A stretch of 64,000 nt of DNA from Autumnicola lenta (lineage in GTDB: Bacteria; Bacteroidota; Bacteroidia; Flavobacteriales; Flavobacteriaceae). Below are positions 1 through 9,896 of the stretch, in pieces. The position numbers were made by a program, and so were the translations under genes. The stretch lies in assembly GCF_031846515.1 (NCBI RefSeq), contig NZ_JAVRHO010000006.1, positions 1 through 64,000 on the forward strand. Direction: 5' to 3'. Every line of letters begins with the position of its first letter. Positions within the stretch are counted from its first letter, which is position 1. Under the pieces are notes generated by a model. It did no database searches. It was not told the origin of the DNA and worked only from the letters and a program-made list of their open reading frames with translations.

Positions 1-37
1 TTTTTTATATAATTCTTCACTCTCTCTACTACTCACA

Positions 38-2374
38 TTAGGTTTCTGCAGTTCTAACTTTGTATGCTGTACTCTGTTTCTCCCTGGCACCATAGCCATA
101 GCCATAGGCTTCTTGTGTTTTAATACCATTAAGAACCACCATTGGACGTTTCAGTTTGCCTGTTCTGTAAATGTCATCTAAAGTTTTAAGTTGTCTTCGA
201 CGGGTAACATTGTGCCGAACTATATATATTGTTGAATCCACATAAGGCGCCAACGCAAAGCCATCAGCCACTTTACCGACCGGAGCAGAATCGATCAGGA
301 CATAATCATATTCCTTTTTTAACTCATCAATAAGAACTTCTATCCTATTGCTGAGCATCAATTCTCCTGCATTTGGAGGAATGGGTCCTGAGCCTATAAA
401 CGACAAGCCTTTGATTTCCGGAGAGGGAACCACAATTTCGCTAGCTTCAATATTTTCATTTATGATAAAATCGCTTATTCCAAAATCATCAGATAAACCT
501 ACTGTTCTCATCAGTTTTGGAGCTCTCAGGTCAAAACTTAGAGCCACTACTTTTTTCCCGGATATCGCGAGACTGGCTCCGAGATTAAGGGTGAAAAAGG
601 TTTTCCCTTCGCCTTTCATTCCGGAAGTAACGAGAATCACCTTATTTGCTTTACCCGCAGAAACGAACTTTAGATTGAAGCGAATTAGCCTGAACAATTC
701 GGCCACCGGCGTAGTATTCCTTTCTCCCACCACCATTTTCTCCTTCTCACGATTATGAGCTATTTCTCCCAGGATAGGAGTATCTGTTAATTCCTGAATA
801 TCTGAAGTATCTCCAATTTTATCATTTATTTTCTCCTTTACATAGATTACTGAGAACGGCAGAAATAGTCCAAAGATCAAAGCTCCTAAATAAATAGAAG
901 TTTTATTAGGACTTACCGGGTAATTGCCTGCCTTGGGTGCATCTATAATCCGCGAGTTGGAGACGGGAGCAGCCATAGACAGTGCTTCCTCTTCCCTCTT
1001 CTGTAAAAGGTAAAGATAAAGTCCTTCTTTAGTGCTCTGCTGCCTGTTAATCTCCAGTAAGCCGCGTTCTACAGTAGGAACCTTAGCAATTTGTGATTCA
1101 TATCTCCTCGTATTTGCCGCCAGGTTTCTACTTGTAATAATAAGTCCGTTTTTAATATTTCTCAAATTTTCAAGAATATTGCTTCTTAAACTAGTAAGCT
1201 GCCTGTCGATGTCTACAACAAGCGGGTTACTTTTAGGAGTGGTCTGTAGCATCCTTTTGCGCTCCAGCTGCAAATCGTTAAACCTGGAAATAAGACCTAC
1301 CAGAGTGGGATCTTGAATATTTAAAGAACTGGGAACCATGGCACCATCACCATCCTCAGTGCTTAAATAACTTTCAATAGAATTTAAGACATCTATTTGT
1401 GTTTGATATTCTGCCAGTTGCCGGTTGTATTCACTCGCTTTTTCTAAGTAAAGTTCAGCATCAGAATTTACATTTGTAAGGGCGTTTTCCCTCTTGAATT
1501 GCTCAACATTTTTCTCCACATTCGATAATTCCCCAGTGAGAAAATCAAGACGCTCATCAATCATTGCAATTGTACTTGATGCTAGTTCGTTCCTGTAAGC
1601 GACTGCTTCTCGCCTGTAGGCTTCAATTAATTGCGCAAGTATTTCTTCACCCTGTTCGGGAACAGGATGGACAATGCTTATTTCCAGAAGCCCTCCTGCC
1701 TGGGTGAGTTGCAAGACAGTTAATTGCTTGCTGTAATAATCTGCGATGGCCGCAATGTCCTGAAAATAGAAGCTTATGGTACTGTACCAATTAGAAGCGG
1801 GGATAGCAGTGGATTTTACCACGGTAAAAGTTCCCCAGGGTTTTCTTATTTTTTCTTGAAAACTATGCACGCTCTTGTCACCTCCATTCGTCTCATAAAG
1901 TTCGAAAGTCTTTTCATCCTTCATTTTTATATAAATAGGGACATTATACTCCAATGTTTCCGAATCATCTACCAGAATGGTTACTGGAAGGTTTTGTAGA
2001 AACTTTTCTTCAGATATATTTTCAGGCACCGAATATTTTACCTGCATTGACAGGTCCTGCAGAGCCTTTTCCATTAAACTGGAAGATTTTAATATACCTA
2101 TCTCATCTTCAACATTTCTTATAGGTTTCACCAAACCCAGGTCAGCAATAGCCTCCATGTCTGAAGCGCCAGAACCCTTATCTTTATCTTTAACCAATAA
2201 GGTGCTGCTAATCCTGTACTCCGGCACAGCCTCATAGTTGACATACCAGTAGGCAATACCGATACATAAGATGATACCAATTAAAAACAGATACCAATAT
2301 TTGGAGTAATATGAAATTACCTTATTCATATCTTTGTTTTCACTTCCTCCTGATATTAATTTATTTTCCGCCAT
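38..2374 (-). CDS. Wzc-like polysaccharide co-polymerase / tyrosine autokinase
   Basis: Inner-membrane chain-length regulator fused to a BY-kinase that controls export of exopolysaccharide. The 778-residue protein has an N-terminal Wzz domain with a transmembrane helix near residues 29-47, a long periplasmic coiled-coil region (about 240-420), a second helix near 500, and a cytosolic kinase with Walker A (SGMKGEGKT), Walker A' (LSFDLRAPK) and Walker B (DYVLIDSAP). The tail carries spaced tyrosines (AYGYGYG), the expected autophosphorylation cluster. It is the last gene of the operon inside the window, 11 bases after the wza-like gene. The full-length fusion is typical of Bacteroidetes and Proteobacteria. 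Function is known for the family; the polymer handled here is inferred. Confidence 0.93.
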   Translation of the reverse strand: MAENKLISGGSENKDMNKVISYYSKYWYLFLIGIILCIGIAYWYVNYEAVPEYRISSTLLVKDKDKGSGASDMEAIADLGLVKPIRNVEDEIGILKSSSLMEKALQDLSMQVKYSVPENISEEKFLQNLPVTILVDDSETLEYNVPIYIKMKDEKTFELYETNGGDKSVHSFQEKIRKPWGTFTVVKSTAIPASNWYSTISFYFQDIAAIADYYSKQLTVLQLTQAGGLLEISIVHPVPEQGEEILAQLIEAYRREAVAYRNELASSTIAMIDERLDFLTGELSNVEKNVEQFKRENALTNVNSDAELYLEKASEYNRQLAEYQTQIDVLNSIESYLSTEDGDGAMVPSSLNIQDPTLVGLISRFNDLQLERKRMLQTTPKSNPLVVDIDRQLTSLRSNILENLRNIKNGLIITSRNLAANTRRYESQIAKVPTVERGLLEINRQQSTKEGLYLYLLQKREEEALSMAAPVSNSRIIDAPKAGNYPVSPNKTSIYLGALIFGLFLPFSVIYVKEKINDKIGDTSDIQELTDTPILGEIAHNREKEKMVVGERNTTPVAELFRLIRFNLKFVSAGKANKVILVTSGMKGEGKTFFTLNLGASLAISGKKVVALSFDLRAPKLMRTVGLSDDFGISDFIINENIEASEIVVPSPEIKGLSFIGSGPIPPNAGELMLSNRIEVLIDELKKEYDYVLIDSAPVGKVADGFALAPYVDSTIYIVRHNVTRRRQLKTLDDIYRTGKLKRPMVVLNGIKTQEAYGYGYGAREKQSTAYKVRTAET

Positions 2375-2385
2375 AAGTGAAAATT

Positions 2386-3162
2386 TTAATTTAGATAAAT
2401 AATAAATATTGATAGAACAGAGATAACCGACAGAAGGAGAGATATATTATTCCTGGTTACACTTGCCTGTTCTTTTTTGGATTTAACCGGTTCTACATAG
2501 ACTACATCGTCCGGCTGTAGATAAAAATATGGAGAATTAAGCACATCCTTATTATTCAAGTTAAGTCTAATCATGCTTCTTTCCCCTTCTGCTTCCCTTA
2601 TTACAAGAACATTATCTCTTTTCCCGTAGACGGTCATATCTCCCGCCATGCCTAAAGCCTCCACAATGCTGATTTTTTCTGAAGGCACTATGAAAGTGGA
2701 AGGATTTTTAACTTCACCTACTACGGTAATACTATAATTGAGATACCTGATATTGATTACCGGCTCAGTTAGATAATCCGTCAGCATTCCCCTAAGCTTC
2801 TCCTTTACCTGAGATTTTGAAAGTCCGGCGACTTCAATAGAACCAAGTACTGGAAAATCGATTCTTCCACTGTAGTCTACCAGGTATCCCTGTGTAGTGT
2901 TTTCTGACGAAGCAGTATTTCTTGCACTTCCCACTGAAGGAAGTGTCCCTCTGTTAAAAGGAGCATTTGCCAGAGGGTTAAGACTTGTAACAGTTATATC
3001 TAGAAGATCACCTGGTTTTACGTTTGGCTTTTTTGCATTGGATGTTATTCTTTCAGTATAAACTGACTCCCCTCCCAAGTCACTAAAGTAGACTAGATCT
3101 CTTGAGCCCGAACAGGAAAAGATTAATATTAAAAGACATATAAGAGCGGGTACTTTTTTCAT
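2386..3162 (-). CDS. Wza-like polysaccharide export lipoprotein
   Basis: Outer-membrane export channel component (Poly_export plus SLBB domains) that works with the Wzc-like kinase next to it. I place the start at the Met of MKKVPALIC because it gives a clean lipoprotein signal peptide ending in the lipobox IFSC; an upstream extension to 3225 would hide the signal. The export domain follows (PGDLLDITV near residue 50; GYLVDYSGRIDFPVLG near 95), then SLBB-like repeats (ITVVGEVKNPSTF), and a hydrophobic C-terminal helix (LLLSVISVLSIFII) as in Wza-type proteins. It sits between the sugar transferase and the kinase, so the cassette order initiating transferase, channel, co-polymerase is complete. 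Confidence 0.9.
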   Translation of the reverse strand: MKKVPALICLLILIFSCSGSRDLVYFSDLGGESVYTERITSNAKKPNVKPGDLLDITVTSLNPLANAPFNRGTLPSVGSARNTASSENTTQGYLVDYSGRIDFPVLGSIEVAGLSKSQVKEKLRGMLTDYLTEPVINIRYLNYSITVVGEVKNPSTFIVPSEKISIVEALGMAGDMTVYGKRDNVLVIREAEGERSMIRLNLNNKDVLNSPYFYLQPDDVVYVEPVKSKKEQASVTRNNISLLLSVISVLSIFIIYLN

Positions 3163-3187
3163 ATAGTAAAATAAATTAGTTTTTAAT

Positions 3188-4534
3188 TTAATAAGCTTTG
3201 TCATCTCCTCTGAAAGCATTGACAACAGTTTGGAAAACTATTCTAATATCCAGAAGTAATGACCATTTTTCAATGTAAAAAATATCGAATCTTACGCGAT
3301 TAATGATATCGGCTTTCCTCATAATCTCTCCACGGTAGCCTTTAATTTGTGCTAAACCGGTAATTCCCGGTTTTACGAAATGCCTCACCAGATACTTATC
3401 CACTGAAGATTCATACTGACTGGTATGGTATTTCATATGTGGACGTGGTCCTACAACGCTCATATCACCAAAAAATACATCAATAAACTGCGGTAATTCA
3501 TCTATACTGGTCTTTCGCATAAATTTCCCGATTCTGGTGATTCTTATATCATTTCTTATGGCCATGGAGGTATGGGCATTACTGCTAGTAGTCATAGATC
3601 TAAATTTATGACACCAGAATACTCTCCTTTTAACTCCGTTTCTTTCCTGCTTGAAGAAAAGAGGGCCGGGAGATTCCATTTTTATTAAGACATATAGAAG
3701 TGGAGTAAGCCATGAAAGAATAAAAATTAGTACTAGTGAAGAAAAAAGAATGTCGAATGTACGCTTAGCTAAAAGAGCGAATTCGGTTTCCATTGGCAGC
3801 TTTCTCATGTTTAGTACCGGTATAGTATCGTAAAGTTCAATAGTCATTGCATGTGTGAAGATTTCTTTGTTATCTGGGATTATCTTAAGCTTTATCAAAC
3901 TATTGTCAGCGAATTTCATAAGCTGCTTAATTTCATCATGAGAAAGTTTAGACACCATACAGTAAATTTCATCTACCATATTTTTTAAAACATATTCATA
4001 ACAGGCCTCAATTGGTCCGAGGTAGGTAGGGCTACTGGAATAATTATGATCAAAGTAACCTTTATAGCGATACCCTAATTCAGGCTCTTCAAACACCTTT
4101 CTAATTTTCTTTAAATTTTTATCTCTTCCTATTACAATTACATTAACGTAATTACCTCCCCCCAACCGATATTTACTTCTTAACCAATAAAACATCCACC
4201 TGTATAAGGTGAGAAAAGTAAATATTACACATAAAACGTACAGCTGAAATCTTGGTGATATTCCCTGATTTTTTTCAAAACTAAAAAGAGCAAAGTAAGA
4301 CAGGCCGAAAATGATATATAACTCAACCATTTTAATGAAGTTATGCATAAATTTCTCTTTTCTAGCGGTTGGATAGAAGTTGAGACTATAGGTGATAAGC
4401 AACCAAACAATGTTATAATAAAAGATATGAAATGTGTCCAAATAAGTTTCAGAAGTAAGCATGAGAAGAGTTCCATTTAATATTATTAAATGGATAGCTA
4501 TAGAAATTGGAATAATGAAAGCGGACTTTTTCAT
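3188..4534 (-). CDS. Undecaprenyl-phosphate sugar phosphotransferase (WcaJ/WbaP family)
   Basis: Starts repeat-unit assembly by moving a sugar-1-phosphate from a nucleotide sugar to undecaprenyl phosphate at the inner membrane. The N-terminal half has four hydrophobic helices and a CoA-binding-like region; the C-terminal half is the bacterial sugar transferase domain, with a membrane entry helix (LIFILSWLTPLLYVL), KFRSM, TSIDELPQ, DMSVVGPRPH and KPGITGLAQ. I use ATG at 4534 (MKKSAFII); the alternative at 4549 is a TTG. The gene follows fcl by about 20 bases. Glucose-1-P, galactose-1-P or another donor cannot be told apart from the sequence. Confidence 0.92.
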   Translation of the reverse strand: MKKSAFIIPISIAIHLIILNGTLLMLTSETYLDTFHIFYYNIVWLLITYSLNFYPTARKEKFMHNFIKMVELYIIFGLSYFALFSFEKNQGISPRFQLYVLCVIFTFLTLYRWMFYWLRSKYRLGGGNYVNVIVIGRDKNLKKIRKVFEEPELGYRYKGYFDHNYSSSPTYLGPIEACYEYVLKNMVDEIYCMVSKLSHDEIKQLMKFADNSLIKLKIIPDNKEIFTHAMTIELYDTIPVLNMRKLPMETEFALLAKRTFDILFSSLVLIFILSWLTPLLYVLIKMESPGPLFFKQERNGVKRRVFWCHKFRSMTTSSNAHTSMAIRNDIRITRIGKFMRKTSIDELPQFIDVFFGDMSVVGPRPHMKYHTSQYESSVDKYLVRHFVKPGITGLAQIKGYRGEIMRKADIINRVRFDIFYIEKWSLLLDIRIVFQTVVNAFRGDDKAY

Positions 4535-4556
4535 TCTTGTATTATTCAATAGTTAC

Positions 4557-5692
4557 TCAAATAGTTCTTGAATCTTCAATGGGAATTTTGGTGGAATACC
4601 AACCGTATAATCTATTTATACCTTCTGTAAGCCCCACCTGATATTTCCATCCTAAATGTTCCAATCTGGAAGAATCAGTTAACTTTCTCATTGTTCCGTC
4701 GGTTTTATTTTTGTTAAAAAATAAGTATCCCTGAAAACCTGTAATTCCCTTAATTAGATAAGCGAGGTCGTATATTGAAACCTCCTTACCGGTACCTATA
4801 TTAATATGTGTATTTCGAACTTCTTTTTGAATTTGCCTTCCTTCTTTAAAAGCAATGTCTTCAAGAATGTTTGTGAATCTTTTTTTCATCATCAAAAAAA
4901 TGCAGGCATCCGCCATATCCTCGCTCCATAAAAATTCTCTTTTTGGATCTCCACTTCCCCATATTTCTATATTTACCTGTCCCCCAGTTTGCTGAACTCC
5001 ATATTTGTGCAGCTTTTCGATTATTTCATTTTTAGAAGATCTATCAGAAACACCTTCTATAGGCCTATAGAAAAGATCCTGTCTTAGAATTTCCCAGTCA
5101 TTTTGTTCCAAAGCTTTGCCAAGGTGCATTTTTCTTATTAGTGCTGGAAGAACATGGGATCTTTCCAGGTCAAAATTATCGTTTGGACCATAGAGATTAG
5201 TAGGCATTACAGAAATGAAATTAGTACCGTATTGCAGGTTGTAGCTTTCGCACATTTTTATTCCTGCAATTTTAGCAATGGCATAAGGCTCATTAGTATA
5301 TTCCAGAAGGCCGGTCAGGAGGTACTCTTCCTTCATAGGTTGGGGACATTTTTTAGGATATATGCACGTACTTCCTAAAAAAAGAAGTTTCTTAACTCCA
5401 TGTAAGTAGCTATGATGTATAACATTATTCTGAATCATTATATTTTCATACATGAAATTTGCCCGATATTTATTATTAGCCAATATCCCTCCCACTTTCG
5501 CAGCCGCCAGAAAAACATAATCTGGTTTAACATTAGAGAAAAAGGCTTCTACGGCGACTGCATCTGTTAAATCCAATTCCTCACGAGTGCGGGTAATAAT
5601 ATTTTTATACCCTTTCCTCTCCAGATTAATCTTTATAGCGCTACCTACCAAACCTCGGTGTCCTGCTACAAAAATTTTAGAATTCGTTGCAT
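4557..5692 (-). CDS. fcl: GDP-L-fucose synthase, 5' end apparently frameshifted
   Basis: Epimerase/reductase converting GDP-4-keto-6-deoxy-mannose to GDP-L-fucose, after Gmd. The body is full length: Rossmann motif GHRGLVGSA, catalytic YxxxK (PYAIAK), and the loop NLYGPNDNFDLE. The only ordinary in-frame start is a TTG at 5651, inside the nucleotide-binding motif, which would remove half of it. Conserved coding continues upstream in frame (KIFVAGHRG) but meets no ATG before the gmd stop. One extra base in the A/T run at 5670-5678 would join an ATG at 5692 (MQRIL) to the body. Either this is a single-base sequence error, a real lesion, or a rare ATT start is used. Same kind of defect as in manC. 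Confidence 0.85.
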
Positions 5693-5732
5693 GTCGTCTT
5701 AGTAGTTTTAATGAACCACTAGCATTAATTGA

Positions 5733-6845
5733 TTATTCATAATAATTATACACCTCATAACCTCCATTCTGGATATGTTGGTTTTTTTGCATAAGTCTAA
5801 CATCGCTTTCCATCATCTCCTTTATTAAATCCTGCAAATTATATTCTGGCACCCAGCCTAATTTCGTATTTGCTTTAGTAGCATCTCCTATAAGAAGTTC
5901 TACTTCTGTTGGCCTAAAATAACGAGGGTCTACAACTAAGATTTCTTTACCAGCTTCCAACTGAAATTGAGGATTTAAACATGATTTTACAATTCCCTTT
6001 TCTTTTACTCCCTCCCCTATAAATTCTAGTTCTATTCCTACCTCATTAAAGGCCAATTTCACAAAATCTCTTACGGAAGTAGTTCTTCCTGTAGCAATTA
6101 CCCAATCTTCAGGCTCCTCTGCCTGAAGAATCATCCACATCATTCTTACGTAATCCCTGGCATGCCCCCAATCACGCCGTGCGTTAAGATTTCCCAGAAA
6201 AATTTTTTCCTGGAGTCCAAGAGCAATACGCGCAGCCGCGCGGGTTATTTTACGGGTAACAAATGTTTCTCCCCTAATCGGGGATTCGTGATTAAATAAA
6301 ATTCCATTGCAGGCAAACATTCCATATGCTTCACGATAATTAACTGTTATCCAGTAAGCATACATTTTAGCCACAGCATAGGGGCTTCTGGGATAAAACG
6401 GTGTTGTTTCTGTCTGAGGAGTTTCCTGAACCTTTCCGTACAATTCTGAAGTTGATGCCTGATACACTTTTGTCCTTTTTTCAAACCCCAATAAGCGAAC
6501 TGCATCCAAAATACGTAGCGTTCCAAGACCATCTGCATTTCCTGTGTACTCAGGTGTCTCAAAGGAAACCTGCACATGACTCATAGCGGCCAAGTTATAT
6601 ATTTCGTCTGGTTTAATTTGCTGAATAAGACGGATAAGATTTGTGCTATCGGTCATATCACCATAATGCAAAACAAAATTTCTGTTTTCTACATGAGGAT
6701 CTTGGTATAGGTGATCGACCCTGTCTGTATTAAAAAGTGAAGCTCTTCTTTTCAATCCATGCACGATATATCCTTTTTTTAAAAGGAACTCGCTTAGATA
6801 AGCGCCATCCTGCCCGGTGACTCCTGTAATAAATGCTACTTTCAT
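5733..6845 (-). CDS. gmd: GDP-mannose 4,6-dehydratase
   Basis: Extended short-chain dehydrogenase that turns GDP-D-mannose into GDP-4-keto-6-deoxy-D-mannose, the precursor of GDP-L-fucose. Visible motifs are the NAD(P) loop TGVTGQDGAYL at residues 8-18, STSELYG with the catalytic Ser/Thr-Glu region, YAVAK (YxxxK) and FNHESPIRGETFVTRK, all diagnostic for Gmd. Length 370 is normal. It lies directly upstream of fcl, so the two enzymes of the fucose branch are adjacent. Its substrate should come from the ManC-type enzyme encoded upstream at 8809-9809, which is frameshifted here. Confidence 0.96.
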   Translation of the reverse strand: MKVAFITGVTGQDGAYLSEFLLKKGYIVHGLKRRASLFNTDRVDHLYQDPHVENRNFVLHYGDMTDSTNLIRLIQQIKPDEIYNLAAMSHVQVSFETPEYTGNADGLGTLRILDAVRLLGFEKRTKVYQASTSELYGKVQETPQTETTPFYPRSPYAVAKMYAYWITVNYREAYGMFACNGILFNHESPIRGETFVTRKITRAAARIALGLQEKIFLGNLNARRDWGHARDYVRMMWMILQAEEPEDWVIATGRTTSVRDFVKLAFNEVGIELEFIGEGVKEKGIVKSCLNPQFQLEAGKEILVVDPRYFRPTEVELLIGDATKANTKLGWVPEYNLQDLIKEMMESDVRLMQKNQHIQNGGYEVYNYYE

Positions 6846-6913
6846 ATTAGATAATTAATTCTTTACAATTTTCAAACCCCACCTTTTTCTGGTAATAAGA
6901 AATTCACCGTACC

Positions 6914-7711
6914 TTAGCTATTAATGTCATCTCCTTCGACTCTAAAAAATTTCCCGGTAGGAGATAATCTGGGAATGAGATAATGGGGTACTTTTCTAGC
7001 AATTTTAAAACAAAGAGTAAATAATCCCAAAAGGTGGTTTTTTCTAATAATCTGAAGGTCCTCCATTGATTTTTGCTTCTGAAGGTCCAGAGTTGTACTT
7101 CTGCCACCCAGGCGCATTCTTACCACCCATTCATCGAGATAAGTTTTTTTTATGTGCTCATTTCTAAACCATCTGAGAGACATCTCATAATCACCTGCTA
7201 TTTTATACTGCTGGTCATAAAAACCGTACTTTTCATAAATCTCCCGACGCACGTAAATAGTTGGGTGCAGAGGAATCCAGCCAAAGAGCAGATAATTCTT
7301 TTTAAATGGATTTGAAGGGTAAATCCGCTTTACATCAAAAGTTTTTGTTTGATCTACAAAAATGCCTTTGCCGTATACCAGGTCTGCACCAGACTGTTCG
7401 AATTTTTCCACGATCTTTTCTACAGTATTTTTTCGGTAGAAAAAATCATCCGAATTGAGAATACCTATAATATTTCCCGTGGCCATTTTAATGCCTTTGT
7501 TATAAGCATCATATATCCCCATATCTTTCTCAGAAACGAAATAGGAAATATTTTTCAAAAAAGGCCGAATCTTCTGTTGTGTTCCATCAGTGGAGCCTCC
7601 ATCAATAACAATGTATTCGATGTCAGAATATGTTTGATGAAATACGGAATCAATACAATCTATAATAAAATTCACATTATTATAGACTACGGTAATTATC
7701 GAAACTTTCAT
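6914..7711 (-). CDS. Family 2 glycosyltransferase (WcaE/WcaA-like)
   Basis: Cytosolic GT-A glycosyltransferase that probably adds one sugar to the lipid-linked repeat unit. The N-terminus has the GT2 fold signature (SIITVVYNN), the acidic nucleotide-binding motif IDGGSTDGT, and the metal-binding LNSDDFF near residue 90. The downstream W-I-P-L-H-P-T and AGDYEMSLR segments are typical of colanic-acid-like GT2 enzymes. No transmembrane segment is visible. It is the only dedicated glycosyltransferase in this part of the cluster, so others, together with a flippase and polymerase, probably lie beyond the left edge. Donor and acceptor cannot be predicted. Confidence 0.88.
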   Translation of the reverse strand: MKVSIITVVYNNVNFIIDCIDSVFHQTYSDIEYIVIDGGSTDGTQQKIRPFLKNISYFVSEKDMGIYDAYNKGIKMATGNIIGILNSDDFFYRKNTVEKIVEKFEQSGADLVYGKGIFVDQTKTFDVKRIYPSNPFKKNYLLFGWIPLHPTIYVRREIYEKYGFYDQQYKIAGDYEMSLRWFRNEHIKKTYLDEWVVRMRLGGRSTTLDLQKQKSMEDLQIIRKNHLLGLFTLCFKIARKVPHYLIPRLSPTGKFFRVEGDDINS

Positions 7712-7789
7712 TGTTTAAAAATCAATTTATAGGTAGTAAGAAAGAGCGGCAGATTTTGCAAGAATTACTTGCTGCCTAAGCAAATATGT

Positions 7790-8752
7790 TTAAAGCGTCG
7801 GATTAGAGAATGATTTTTGTCCTAGCAGAGCATCAAAATATTGAATCGTTTTAAATAACCCCTCTCTTAATTCTATCTTTGGCTCCCAGCCATTAAGATG
7901 TTTCTTAGCTAGTGTAATATCCGGTTGCCTTTGTTTAGGATCGTCCTGGGGCAAATCCTTAAATATTAATTTGGAAGAAGACCCAATTATATTTAAAATA
8001 TGTTCTGCTAATTCCAACATCGTAAATTCGTTTTGATTACCAATATTCACTGGTCCGGTAAAACCTTTTGTAGTCATCATCCTTATCAGACCTTCCACCA
8101 AATCATCTACATACTGAAAAGATCTTGTTTGTTTACCATCACCGAAAATGGTAATATCCTCTCCTTTTAATGCCTGTACTATAAAATTTGATACTACGCG
8201 ACCATCGTCAGGATTCATATTCGGACCGTAAGTATTAAAGATGCGAACAATTTTCACATCAACATTATTTTGATGGTGATAATCCATAAATAACGTTTCC
8301 GCACATCTTTTTCCTTCGTCATAACAGGAACGAGGACCTATTGGATTCACGTTACCCCAGTAACTTTCTAGTTGAGGATGAATTTCAGGATCACCATACA
8401 CTTCGCTGGTACTTGCCTGTAAAACCGTAGCTTTAACCCTTTTGGCCAAACCCAACATATTTATAGCTCCCATTACGGAAGTCTTTATAGTTTTAATGGA
8501 ATTATATTGGTAATGTACAGGTGAAGCCGGGCACGCTAGGTTATAAATTTCGTCCACTTCAATCATAAAGGGAATGGTCACATCATGCCGAATAGCTTCA
8601 AAATAGGGGTTATCCATCAGAGGAACAATATTTTCTTTGCTTCCTGTAAAATAGTTATCCAGACAAATGACCTCGTTACCTTCATCCAGTAATCTTTTGC
8701 AAAGGTGAGAACCTATAAAGCCCGCACCTCCAGTCACTAAAATTCTTTTCAT
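7790..8752 (-). CDS. uxs: UDP-glucuronate decarboxylase (UDP-xylose synthase)
   Basis: NAD-dependent decarboxylase making UDP-xylose from UDP-glucuronate. The Rossmann motif GGAGFIGSHL is at residues 7-16. The family-specific GNEVICLDNYFTGSKENI follows, then the catalytic region STSEVYGDPEIHPQ and CYDEGKR (YxxxK), and RIFNTYGPNM. Length 320 matches the soluble bacterial form. The UDP-glucose dehydrogenase in the same operon (9897-11339) supplies the substrate, which suggests a xylose-containing polymer or use of UDP-xylose as feedback inhibitor. The dTDP-glucose 4,6-dehydratase alternative is unlikely because of the NYFTGSKENI motif. Confidence 0.93.
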   Translation of the reverse strand: MKRILVTGGAGFIGSHLCKRLLDEGNEVICLDNYFTGSKENIVPLMDNPYFEAIRHDVTIPFMIEVDEIYNLACPASPVHYQYNSIKTIKTSVMGAINMLGLAKRVKATVLQASTSEVYGDPEIHPQLESYWGNVNPIGPRSCYDEGKRCAETLFMDYHHQNNVDVKIVRIFNTYGPNMNPDDGRVVSNFIVQALKGEDITIFGDGKQTRSFQYVDDLVEGLIRMMTTKGFTGPVNIGNQNEFTMLELAEHILNIIGSSSKLIFKDLPQDDPKQRQPDITLAKKHLNGWEPKIELREGLFKTIQYFDALLGQKSFSNPTL

Positions 8753-8808
8753 TTTATTATTTTTTTAAAGAAGAACACATAAGAGCATCCAAACATCAAC
8801 CTTCTTAA

Positions 8809-9809
8809 TTATCGTATTAAATCCGGGCAATTTTGCTCTAGGTAGGAATAGATCATTTTTACATCCTGAGAAGCTTCTTTAGATATCACTAAATTCGCAT
8901 CTTTCGTAGAAATAAGAATACAGTTATTTACTCCTACAAAAAAAGTGGGTTTAATTTCTCCAAGTTGCATATTTGCATTTGAGTCGGTAGTATATCCATG
9001 AGACTTAAAATATTCATAAACAGCCTCAAAGGATCCCATATCGCTCCATTGAAAATTAGCTGGAACTACTTTAATCCTGTCGCTTTTTTCCATTACTGCG
9101 TAATCCACGCTTATAGAAGGAATATCCATCGAAGTATCAAAATCAAGACAACCTTCTTCGCTCGCCTGCCAAGCCTGGGAAGATCTCTGATAAACTTCGG
9201 GAGCAAATTTTTGTAGTTCATTAAGGAAAACACCGGCTTTAAAACAAAACATTCCACTATTCCACAAAAAATTACCTGCCTGCAGAAAGGACTGAGCACT
9301 TTGCTTATCTGGTTTTCCCGAAATGAAAGCACTTCATCTCCATCAAATTCAATATAACCATATCCTGTTTCCGGGGCAGTCGGCTGTACTCCAAATGTTA
9401 CTAAAAAGTCTTTTTCAGCCAGCTCTATAGCTTTCTGAACAGCTGTAGTATAGCTTTCACCTTCCTCTATAATATGATCTGCCGGGGTTACCAGTAGGAC
9501 GTCATCAGGGTCTGCGGAAAGAGCAGCAAAAGCGATTGCCGGTGCAGTATTGCGTGGAGTCGACTCAACAATGTTTAAAAAGTTATTGAGATTTAACTTT
9601 CTCAGTATTTTTTTTGAAAGCTCTTGATTAACCCTATTTCCGACTACAATTAACTGTTTTGAAAAAAGTCTATTTCTTTCGATCGCCAGTTCGAACAAAG
9701 ATTTCTCCGAAAAGATTTCAAGATATTGTTTAGGTTTGGACTGTCTGGATAAAGGCCATAATCTACTTCCAATTCCTCCAGTTAAAATTACATGCGAAAC
9801 TTCTTTCAT
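8809..9809 (-). pseudogene. manC: Mannose-1-phosphate guanylyltransferase, frameshifted
   Basis: Would make GDP-mannose from mannose-1-phosphate and GTP for the gmd/fcl branch. The 5' part has the pyrophosphorylase signature (ILTGGIGSRLWPLSR), SKPKQYL, LVTPADHII and the GYGYIEFDG loop. After FRE the frame becomes unrelated to the family, while the next frame continues it (PDKQSAQSFLQAGNFLWNSG, then PANFQWSDMGSFEAVYEY) to a stop at 8809. The junction is the four-base run 9313-9316; one more base restores KP and a single protein of about 333 residues. No isomerase domain is fused. The downstream fucose genes imply a working source of GDP-mannose, so a sequencing error or a second copy elsewhere should be considered. 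Confidence 0.9.
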
Positions 9810-9896
9810 AGGAAAACATTTTAGAGAATTGGCTATTAAGTAAATTGCTTATTTCACAAAATTTTTTCAAAAGGGGTGGAGACATTTTTAGATTTG

